Of a stretch of DNA of 64,000 nucleotides, positions 58,030 through 64,000 are shown in pieces. Where the stretch lies: positions 174,510-238,509 of the forward strand of contig NZ_KB895545.1 in assembly GCF_000374925.1 (NCBI RefSeq), given 5' to 3'. The stretch comes from Arthrobacter sp. 131MFCol6.1 (GTDB taxonomy: Bacteria > Actinomycetota > Actinomycetes > Actinomycetales > Micrococcaceae). The notes below the pieces were generated by a model, which was not told the DNA's origin, made no database searches, and worked only from the letters and a program-made list of their open reading frames with translations. The position numbers were made by a program, and so were the translations under genes. Within the stretch, counting starts at the first letter, position 1, and the number at the start of each line of letters is the position of its first letter.

Positions 58030-58073
58030 AAACCAGAGAAGTCCCCGGCAATCCCCGGGGACTTCTCTGGTTT
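58030..58073. terminator. Bidirectional terminator hairpin
   Basis: Arms 58030-58046 and 58057-58073 are perfectly complementary over 17 bases with A-rich and T-rich ends, so either direction gives a stem followed by TTT. It lies 15 bases after the DAACS stop and ahead of a convergent gene. Confidence 0.75.
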
Positions 58074-58118
58074 AACCGGCGTCGGCTCCAACCTGCGTCG
58101 GCTCCAGTCCGCACGGGC

Positions 58119-58685
58119 CTAGTGTCCGCCGATCACACCCTTTTCGGCGGCCTTGGTGACGGCGTCCGCTTCTGCCTGGGTCAGGGTGCCGTCCTTGACG
58201 GCCTGGTCCAGCCGGGGCTTCAGTGCGGCGGCGCGATTGGCCTGTTCCGCGGTACGCAATTCCGCCAGGGCAGCGGTTACCTTGGCTTCATCGATGCCGA
58301 GCGATTTCGCCAGGGAAGCGGCCAGGGCCTTCTGCATTGCGGCGCGGTCCGGCTTCTGCCCCGCGACAGGTGGAGTGGCCGGCGGGGTGGCCGGCCTGTT
58401 GGCTTCTCGGAAAGTCTTCAGGGCCTCGGTGACCTTGGCCTCGTCGACGCCTAGCTTGGCGGCGAGCTCTTTGGCGCGGGCGCCGGACTCCGCACCGCCG
58501 TGGCCGCGGTGCCCACCGCGCATGCCGTGGCCGTCGGCGAAGTTGTTCCCCGGGGCACTCGAGCTGGGTGTCGGGGTGGGCGTCGGCGTCGTGGTGGCGG
58601 AGGCCATCCCGGCCACTCCGAGCCCTGCGCCCAGCGCCACGGCCGCGGCCCCTAGGCCTAGCGCGATTTTGGTTGTGCGTGACAT
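58119..58685 (-). CDS. Secreted protein with tandem helical repeats, function unknown
   Basis: A 188-residue protein. A signal peptide (basic start, hydrophobic 7-26, likely cut after MASA) is followed by a Thr/Pro/Ser linker and a His/Gly-rich segment (52-65). Two similar helical units follow: 74-96 (AAKLGVDEAKVTEALKTFRE) and 123-146 (AKSLGIDEAKVTAALAELRT). A third unit ends in VKDGTLTQAEADAVTKA. This repeat type is found in secreted actinobacterial proteins of unknown role. The start is ATG 58685; the upstream open frame is rejected because the signal peptide begins here. Confidence 0.75.
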   Translation of the reverse strand: MSRTTKIALGLGAAAVALGAGLGVAGMASATTTPTPTPTPSSSAPGNNFADGHGMRGGHRGHGGAESGARAKELAAKLGVDEAKVTEALKTFREANRPATPPATPPVAGQKPDRAAMQKALAASLAKSLGIDEAKVTAALAELRTAEQANRAAALKPRLDQAVKDGTLTQAEADAVTKAAEKGVIGGH

Positions 58686-58890
58686 CTGCTGTCTCCTGGA
58701 TCTGCCGCGCGGTAACGGCGCTTGAAGCTGATGGTACTTCGGGGGAAGGCTGCTCCACGAGCACCTCCAGTCTGCACCTGCCCCAGCAGAGATAGCTGTT
58801 TCCCTGCTTTCACTTTCCTGTGAATCCGGCAGGGACGCCCAGAGGGCAAAAAGACGGCAAGAAGACGACAAAAGTCGATAGGCTCTGGGC

Positions 58891-59289
58891 ATGCTGATCG
58901 TCACCTCGAACGACATTCCGGGCCACCGGATCGACGCCGTCTTCGGCGAAGTCATGGGCCTGACCGTCCGTTCCCGGGACATCACCGCCCAGGTCATGGC
59001 GGGCTTCCGTTCCCTGGGCGGCGGCGAGGTGCTGGAAATGACGCGGGCCCTCCACGACAGCCGGCAGGATGTCATGGCCCGGATGGTGGCCGAGGCCGAG
59101 CAGCGCGGCGCCAACGCCATCATCGCCATGCGCTTCGATACGTCAGCGATCGGGCAGAACTGGACGGAGGTCTGCGCTTACGGCACAGCAGTATTTGCCA
59201 TTCCGCTCTCGCAGGACGAGCCCGGGGCCACTGGCCAGTCCATCTACCTGACCAATTCCGGCGACGCGGCAGCCCAGCTCAAGCCCTGA
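58891..59289 (+). CDS. YbjQ/UPF0145 family protein
   Basis: A 132-residue protein made of one YbjQ-type domain, which forms pentamers in solved relatives and is sometimes labelled heavy-metal-binding. The start MLIVTSNDIPGHRI, the central ARMVAEAEQRGANAIIAMRF and the end EVCAYGTAVFA match the family. No Cys or His cluster for metal binding is seen apart from single residues. It lies between a convergent secreted protein and the TetR-MMPL pair; its role is unknown. Confidence 0.85.
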   Translation: MLIVTSNDIPGHRIDAVFGEVMGLTVRSRDITAQVMAGFRSLGGGEVLEMTRALHDSRQDVMARMVAEAEQRGANAIIAMRFDTSAIGQNWTEVCAYGTAVFAIPLSQDEPGATGQSIYLTNSGDAAAQLKP

Positions 59290-59345
59290 GCGCCGGGCCG
59301 CCTGCCAGTCCTACCGCCACCAGCTTCCGAAAATACTTGCCCAGA

Positions 59346-59359
59346 GTGCAAACATGCAC
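59346..59359. promoter_or_regulatory. GTGCA-N4-TGCAC operator in the tetR-mmpL promoter
   Basis: GTGCAAACATGCAC lies between TTGCCC (59337-59342) and TAGTGT (59361-59366), a -35/-10 pair with an 18-base spacer. The -10 sits so close to the GTG start at 59373 that the message may be leaderless. The dyad is ideally placed for self-repression by the TetR protein. Confidence 0.5.
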
Positions 59360-59372
59360 GTAGTGTAAGCGC

Positions 59373-60074
59373 GTGTCCCCATCGCCCTCCCCCGCCGCCG
59401 CCCAGGCCGCCGCATCCGGCGACCCCGGTGTCCCCTCGCGCCGCGAACTGAACAAGGCCGCTACCCGGCAGGCCATCACGCACGCCGCCATGGACCTGCT
59501 CCGCACGCGGGGACCCGGAAACTTCACCGTGGAGGACATCGCCGACGCCGCCGGGATCTCCCGCCGTACCTTCTTCAACTACTTCGGCAGCACCGAGGCG
59601 GCGCTCGCCTCGGTGACGTTCGGCTTCCTGGACACGGCACTTCAGCAGTTCCGGCTCCGCCCGGCAGGCGAGCCCATCCTGGAATCTGCCCGCGCAGCCC
59701 TCGTGGAACTGGCCGATCCCATGACCGTGGCCCCGGTGGCCGAGCTCTACAGCCTGGGCCAGACCAACCCCCAGCTCAGCCGCTCCGAGCTGGAAGCCTG
59801 GGACCACTGCACCGAACAGATCATCGACGCCGCCCGCGAACGCTTTGCGCTGACGGCGGCCGGCGACGTCGACGAGCTCTACCTCCGGGCCCTCGCCGGC
59901 TCCGTCATCTCGTGCGGAAAAGCCGCCATGGATGTCTGGTTTGCCCGCTGCGGCGGCGACCTGACCCCCGAGTCCCTGTCCATCCTGCGCCAGCTCCTGA
60001 TCGATTCCATGGGCCTCCTCGGCTCCGGATTCGCGTCCCACTCCCCCGCCACCCCTTCCCCAGATCGGCACTGA
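59373..60074 (+). CDS. TetR/AcrR-family transcriptional regulator
   Basis: A 233-residue regulator. The N-terminal DNA-binding helices span about 25-75 (ITHAAMDLLRTRGPGNFTVEDIADAAGISRRTFFNYFGS), preceded by a disordered Pro/Ala segment; the C-terminal ligand-binding helices follow. The MMPL transporter starts one base after its stop, so it most likely represses that gene and itself through the dyad at 59346. The GTG start has no ribosome binding site, fitting a leaderless message. Confidence 0.88.
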   Translation: MSPSPSPAAAQAAASGDPGVPSRRELNKAATRQAITHAAMDLLRTRGPGNFTVEDIADAAGISRRTFFNYFGSTEAALASVTFGFLDTALQQFRLRPAGEPILESARAALVELADPMTVAPVAELYSLGQTNPQLSRSELEAWDHCTEQIIDAARERFALTAAGDVDELYLRALAGSVISCGKAAMDVWFARCGGDLTPESLSILRQLLIDSMGLLGSGFASHSPATPSPDRH

Positions 60075-60075
60075 C

Positions 60076-62622
60076 ATGGCCCTGTTGCTCTACCGTCTCG
60101 GCAAGTTCTCCTACCGCCACCGCTGGCTCGTCATCTCCCTCTGGCTCGCCGCCCTGGTGGCCGTCGGCGGCGCGGCTGCGGCCTTCCACGGCACCATGTC
60201 CAACAACTTCCAGATCCCCGGCACCGAAACCCAGCAGATGGCGGACAAGCTCAAGCAGGAGCTGCCCAAGTCCTCCGGCGGCTCGGCCGGCATCGTGTTC
60301 GAGTCGCAGAACGGCCAGTTCACGCAGGCCGGCAAGGACGCGGTCTCGGCTGCGCTGACCAAGTTGAAAGCCCTCCCCGACGTTCAGGGCACCGTGGACC
60401 CGTTCGCCACCCAGGCCCAGCTGGACAAGGCCGTGACGGACCTTGCCGCCGGCGAGCAGCAGGCGTCCGCAGGACGGGCGCAGCTGGACGCGTCGGCCGC
60501 CCGGCTGGCTGCTGGCAAGGCCCAGCTGGCCGCGGCCGAGCAGCAGATGACCGCGGCCGGCATGTCCGCCGAAGCCATCGACGCCCAGCTTGGCCAGCAG
60601 AAGGCTGCCCTCGCCGCGGGCCAGGAAAAGCTCGACGCCGGGACCAAGGAACTCGAGGCCGGCGCGGCCAAGCTCGCCCTGGCCAAGCGCCAGCTGGAGG
60701 CCTCGCAGGGCATGCGGTTCGTGTCAGAGGACGGGACAGCGGCAATCGCCCAGGTCCAGTTCAAGACCTCGATCAACGGGCTGGCTCCCGCTGTGCGCCA
60801 GCAGGTCCAGGACATCGCCCACGAAGTCTCCTCTGCCGGAGTGACCGCCCTGGCCAGCAAGGAAATCACGGAGGACGTCTCCGAGCTGTTCGGCATCTCC
60901 GAGATCCTCGGCATCGCCATCGCGGCGCTGGTGCTCATCGTCATGCTGGGAACCCTGATCGCAGCCGGGCTCCCCCTGCTGATGGCCCTGGTCGGTGTGG
61001 CAGTGGGCGTCGGTGGCACTTTCGCCCTCAGCGGCGCCGTCGACATGAGTTCCATCTCCCCGATGCTGGCGCTCATGCTGGGCCTCGCCGTCGGCATCGA
61101 CTACTCCCTCTTCATCGTCAACCGGCACCGCGGCCAGCTCCTGGCCGGCATGGACGGCGAGGAATCCGTCGCCCTCGCCACCGGCACCTCCGGCAACGCG
61201 GTGCTGTTCGCCGGCCTGACCGTCATCATCGCCCTCGCGGCCCTTGTCATTCCGGGCCTTCCCTTCCTGGCCGTGATGGGCCTGTCCGCCGCCGCAACGG
61301 TGGCTGTCGCCGTCGTCGTCGCCCTGACCCTCACCCCTGCCGTGCTGTCCCTGATCGGACCCCGGCTGATCTCCCGCCGGGTCTGGGCGAAGGCGGAAAA
61401 GCACAACGCCGCCCCCGGCCACGAGAGCGCGGACCGTGCCCGCGACGAACGCCGCAGCAAACAGGGCTGGGGCGGGCTCGTCACCCGGCACCCGGTCCTG
61501 GCACTGCTGGCCGGTGTCTTGCTGTTGGGCATCGTGGCGCTGCCGGCCAGCCAGTTGCGGCTCGCGCTGCCCGACGGCGGGTCCGAGCCCGTGGAGTCGC
61601 AGGCGTTCAAGGCCTATGACGTCACCGGCCGCAGCTTCGGCGCAGGCATGACGGGCCCGATCGTGGTGGTGGGCGACTTCCCGGCCGGCCTGAGCGCGGA
61701 CGAAGCCACGGCCAAGCAGCTCGACGTCGCCGACATCCTCCGCGGCACGGGCAACGTCACAGCCGCCGTTCCGGTGGCCCTGAGCGAGGACCGCCGCACC
61801 GCGGTGTTCCAGGTCATCCCCCGGGAGGGCCCGGCCAGCGCGAGCACGGTCCAGGTGGTCTCCGAGCTGCGCGCCGAAAAGGACCGCATCAAGGAATCCA
61901 CCGGGGTCAGCATCGGGCTCACGGGGCAGACGGCCGGCAATGTCGACGTCTCCACCAAGCTCGGCGATGCCCTTCCCCCGTACCTGGCCATCGTCGTCGG
62001 GTTGTCCCTGATCCTGCTGCTGCTCGTGTTCCGCTCCATCGTGGTACCGCTGCTGGCCACGGGCGGGTTCCTGCTCTCGCTCGCGGCCGCCTTCGGGGCC
62101 GTCGTCGCGGTCTACCAGTGGGGCTGGCTGGGGACGGTGTTCGGCGTCGAAAACCCGGGCGCCGTGCTGAGCTTCCTGCCGATCATCCTGATCGGCGTCC
62201 TGTTCGGGCTGGCCATGGACTACCAGGTGTTCATCACCTCGGGCATGCGTGAGTCCTTCATGCACGGCGAATCCGCCAGGCATGCGGTCCGCACCGGCTT
62301 CAGCCACGCCGCGTCCGTGGTCACCGCCGCCGCCATCATCATGGTCAGCGTGTTCGCCGGCTTCATTTTCTCGCACCTGAACATGGTCCGGCCGCTCGGC
62401 TTCGCGATGGCCTTCGGTGTCCTGGTGGACGCGTTTGTGGTCCGCATGACGATCGTCCCGGCCGTGATGTATCTGCTCGGCGACAAGGCGTGGTGGCTCC
62501 CCCGCTGGCTGGACCGGATCCTGCCGGACGTCGACGTGGAGGGCGCCAAGCTCCGGCCCGGGGCTTCCGCCTCAGCCTCAGTCGACAGCGAGCCCGAGCC
62601 GGAGGAGATCGGCGCGCGCTGA
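60076..62622 (+). CDS. MMPL-family RND transporter
   Basis: An 848-residue RND-type membrane transporter. Order: TM1 (about 14-34); a long extracytoplasmic domain (35-285) rich in Ala/Gln coiled-coil (110-215); TM2-6 with GLAVGIDYSLFIVNRHR near 335-352, the proton-relay region; a basic loop; TM7; a second, shorter extracytoplasmic domain; and TM8-12 with the repeat GLAMDYQVFITSGMRES. MMPL proteins export lipids or drugs; the coiled-coil insert resembles that of YhgE-type and phage-receptor-like relatives. It is coupled to the TetR gene, suggesting inducible efflux. Confidence 0.9.
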   Translation: MALLLYRLGKFSYRHRWLVISLWLAALVAVGGAAAAFHGTMSNNFQIPGTETQQMADKLKQELPKSSGGSAGIVFESQNGQFTQAGKDAVSAALTKLKALPDVQGTVDPFATQAQLDKAVTDLAAGEQQASAGRAQLDASAARLAAGKAQLAAAEQQMTAAGMSAEAIDAQLGQQKAALAAGQEKLDAGTKELEAGAAKLALAKRQLEASQGMRFVSEDGTAAIAQVQFKTSINGLAPAVRQQVQDIAHEVSSAGVTALASKEITEDVSELFGISEILGIAIAALVLIVMLGTLIAAGLPLLMALVGVAVGVGGTFALSGAVDMSSISPMLALMLGLAVGIDYSLFIVNRHRGQLLAGMDGEESVALATGTSGNAVLFAGLTVIIALAALVIPGLPFLAVMGLSAAATVAVAVVVALTLTPAVLSLIGPRLISRRVWAKAEKHNAAPGHESADRARDERRSKQGWGGLVTRHPVLALLAGVLLLGIVALPASQLRLALPDGGSEPVESQAFKAYDVTGRSFGAGMTGPIVVVGDFPAGLSADEATAKQLDVADILRGTGNVTAAVPVALSEDRRTAVFQVIPREGPASASTVQVVSELRAEKDRIKESTGVSIGLTGQTAGNVDVSTKLGDALPPYLAIVVGLSLILLLLVFRSIVVPLLATGGFLLSLAAAFGAVVAVYQWGWLGTVFGVENPGAVLSFLPIILIGVLFGLAMDYQVFITSGMRESFMHGESARHAVRTGFSHAASVVTAAAIIMVSVFAGFIFSHLNMVRPLGFAMAFGVLVDAFVVRMTIVPAVMYLLGDKAWWLPRWLDRILPDVDVEGAKLRPGASASASVDSEPEPEEIGAR

Positions 62623-62667
62623 CACTCACGGCTGGCCGATGAGTCGCCCTGAAGCCGAGTTCCCCTG

Positions 62668-62707
62668 AAGCCGCCCGCTGATCGTTTCGATCGGCGGGCG
62701 GCTTTTT
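62668..62707 (+). terminator. Rho-independent terminator after the MMPL gene
   Basis: A 17-base stem (62668-62684 with 62688-62704; one G-U pair) with a three-base loop is followed by TTTTT. It is the most typical intrinsic terminator in the window. Confidence 0.9.
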
Positions 62708-62839
62708 CGTGCGTGCAAGCCCGAACAGTTCATAGGTCCGTTCGACGCCGGTTTCTCACCAATGTCGCAACGGGTACATTCGGCTCACTAACTCCTGCCA
62801 TCAGGCCGGAAAGCCAGCCCTGTATGTAGTATCTCCGGC

Positions 62840-63415
62840 ATGGAAACTTTCCTCTGGCCGGGCTGCAAGCCCGCTCACGGTGAGACCAAGGTCGCCGTGC
62901 TCGTGCCAGGTGCGGGGTACAAGGTCGAATCGCCACTTCTTTACTGGCCTGCAGAACAGTTGAGAGACCGCGGCTGGCAAGTTCAGGCAATTCGCTGGAC
63001 CGACGATGATGAACCTGGGGATGACCCCCACGGGTTCGCTGCCCGTGCAGTTCAGCAGGCATTCGCCGAGTTTCCGCACGCCGACCATCGACTCATCGTG
63101 GCCAAGTCGTTTGGCACGTTCTCTATTCCGTGGGCGGAAGAGGCTCAAGTGCCAGCCATTTGGCTCACTCCTATCCTCACGGATGACGTCATTCGGCGGA
63201 CACTTGCTGAAACAAGTAAGCCGGATCTGCTCATCGGTGGATCCAAAGACAAGTTTTGGGCAACCGATGCGTTGTCAGAGACCGCAGCTACGTTCGTTGA
63301 CATTCTGGGCGCCAATCATTCATTGGAAGTCCCGAACGACTGGCGTGCCTCGTTGGCCGCTCACGTTCAGGTGTTCACTGCCATCGAGCGATTCCTAACC
63401 GGCCGACTCGTCTGA
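62840..63415 (+). CDS. Small alpha/beta hydrolase
   Basis: A 191-residue protein. The strand VAVLVPGAGYKVESPLLY opens the fold; the nucleophile is probably the Ser in IVAKSFGTFS (about residue 95). The acid is likely the Asp in GGSKDKFW and the base the His in LGANHSLEV. Base composition is clearly less GC-rich than in neighbours (many third-position A/T), and it sits alone between a terminator and an HNH gene, so recent acquisition is possible. The substrate is unknown. Confidence 0.75.
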   Translation: METFLWPGCKPAHGETKVAVLVPGAGYKVESPLLYWPAEQLRDRGWQVQAIRWTDDDEPGDDPHGFAARAVQQAFAEFPHADHRLIVAKSFGTFSIPWAEEAQVPAIWLTPILTDDVIRRTLAETSKPDLLIGGSKDKFWATDALSETAATFVDILGANHSLEVPNDWRASLAAHVQVFTAIERFLTGRLV

Positions 63416-63477
63416 CCGCCCCACTTCCATTCATCGGTAGAAGGTGCACCTCAAACCACGTCAAGCCTCCGGGCCAA

Positions 63478-64000
63478 TCAGGCCGCCAGTGAGCCTGCGG
63501 GCCGCACACGCTTGAGGGTCTTCGCGCGGTGGCGCTCATCGCGGCGACGGCGGCGGGACTCCGTGCTCGCTTCGCCGGTGGGCGATCCGGGCAGGGGTGG
63601 TGCGGTGGAGTAGTAGGTGTGGCCGGTGGGGGTGGTGAGCTCGAGGGTGTGCCGGGGACCGCGTGCGGGGCGTGCGTTCCAGCCGGGGGTTTCTTTGGTG
63701 TGGTTGCAGGCTTCGCAGAGTCCGGCGCCGTTGTCGGTGGTGGTCGGGCCGCCGGTGTGCCAGGGGATGATGTGGTCCAGGTGGCGGATCGGGGCGTCGC
63801 AGTAGGGGGTGCGGCAGGTGTCGTCCCTGGTTTGGATGAAGCGGCGCAGGCCGGGTGGGAAGAGCCGGGCGCGGGAGTCCATGGCGATGAGCTCGCCGGT
63901 GCCGGGGTGGGTGTAGAGCCGCCGCAGCCAGAGCCGGAACGCGCGGTCATCGTCGCTCCCGGCGGTCCCGCCCGGGTGAGGGGGACCGCCGGTTGACTCG
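63478..64000 (-). CDS. DUF222/13E12-type HNH endonuclease, 3' part (runs off the right edge)
   Basis: The last 174 codons of a protein continuing past the window edge. The HNH domain is complete: [20 protein letters not shown], then [18 protein letters not shown] with zinc-type cysteines. The basic tail ([12 protein letters not shown]) follows. The preceding residues ([17 protein letters not shown]) are typical of the C-terminus of DUF222 proteins, a family present in many copies in Arthrobacter and mycobacteria. The ATG at 63882 is inside the protein, not its start. Role unproven; related copies often spread as repeats. Confidence 0.88.
   Translation of the reverse strand, partial: ESTGGPPHPGGTAGSDDDRAFRLWLRRLYTHPGTGELIAMDSRARLFPPGLRRFIQTRDDTCRTPYCDAPIRHLDHIIPWHTGGPTTTDNGAGLCEACNHTKETPGWNARPARGPRHTLELTTPTGHTYYSTAPPLPGSPTGEASTESRRRRRDERHRAKTLKRVRPAGSLAA

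Noticed and set aside
63478..63882. Separate 134-residue HNH protein starting at 63882
   Set aside because: The frame stays open to the window edge and the residues before the ATG are typical DUF222 sequence, so this is an internal Met of a longer protein.

Overview
The window is high-GC DNA from an actinobacterium, most likely a member of the Micrococcaceae close to Arthrobacter or Pseudarthrobacter. This rests on codon use rich in GTC/GCC/CTG, frequent GTG starts, the eukaryote-like single-chain glycyl-tRNA synthetase, an acyl-CoA carboxylase with an epsilon subunit, SAM-IV riboswitches, and a DUF222/13E12-type HNH endonuclease at the right edge. It is chromosomal housekeeping and catabolic sequence: about 57 protein genes, no rRNA or tRNA gene, no insertion sequence, prophage or CRISPR array was seen.

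Layout. 1-712: 5' part of a YibE/F membrane protein. 782-6403: an FAD-linked oxidase, then a compact lipid-type operon (alpha/beta hydrolase, DUF1295 reductase, PlsC-like acyltransferase) followed by an AtoE-type short-chain fatty acid transporter. 6504-13283: glycyl-tRNA synthetase with a GNAT enzyme, a DUF606 transporter, an S4 RNA-binding protein, two esterases and an isochorismatase-like hydrolase. 13422-18473: valine catabolism genes mmsB-mmsA, a divergent LysR regulator and an MFS transporter. 18640-21505: metX and metY, each behind its own SAM-IV riboswitch. 21676-24058: a VOC protein with an iron-box-like site, a CPBP membrane protein and a histidine phosphatase. 24080-30312: amino-acid catabolism (hutI, a DAO-family oxidase, kbl, tdh, LysR). 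30316-33675: gatCAB. 33853-37942: a CitMHS citrate transporter divergent from a CitA/CitB-type two-component system. 38036-46303: SulP transporter, RidA, GNAT, inositol-phosphatase-like protein and ligA, an MFS transporter, PP2C phosphatase. 46459-52371: birA, PH-domain protein and class III adenylate cyclase in overlapping order, an SDR, and the accD-accE carboxylase pair. 52493-64000: DUF885 protein, secreted GH71 glucanase, DAACS symporter, a secreted repeat protein, YbjQ, TetR-MMPL, a hydrolase of different base composition, and the HNH endonuclease fragment.

Beyond the genes, the intergenic DNA carries several repeated signals. Four copies of a roughly 70-bp palindrome built on AGCAACGCGGGGTCACTT lie at gene 3' ends, and two hairpins share TTAACGCAGACTG. 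Two GTTAC-N6-GTAAC operators lie between divergent lipid-related genes. There is a 14-bp tandem array upstream of glyS, a 437-bp repeat-rich gap upstream of the DAO-family oxidase, and a leader upstream of the GH71 gene with mutually exclusive hairpins. No wholly new multi-gene system could be supported; the strongest candidates for undescribed biology are these non-coding repeats and operators.
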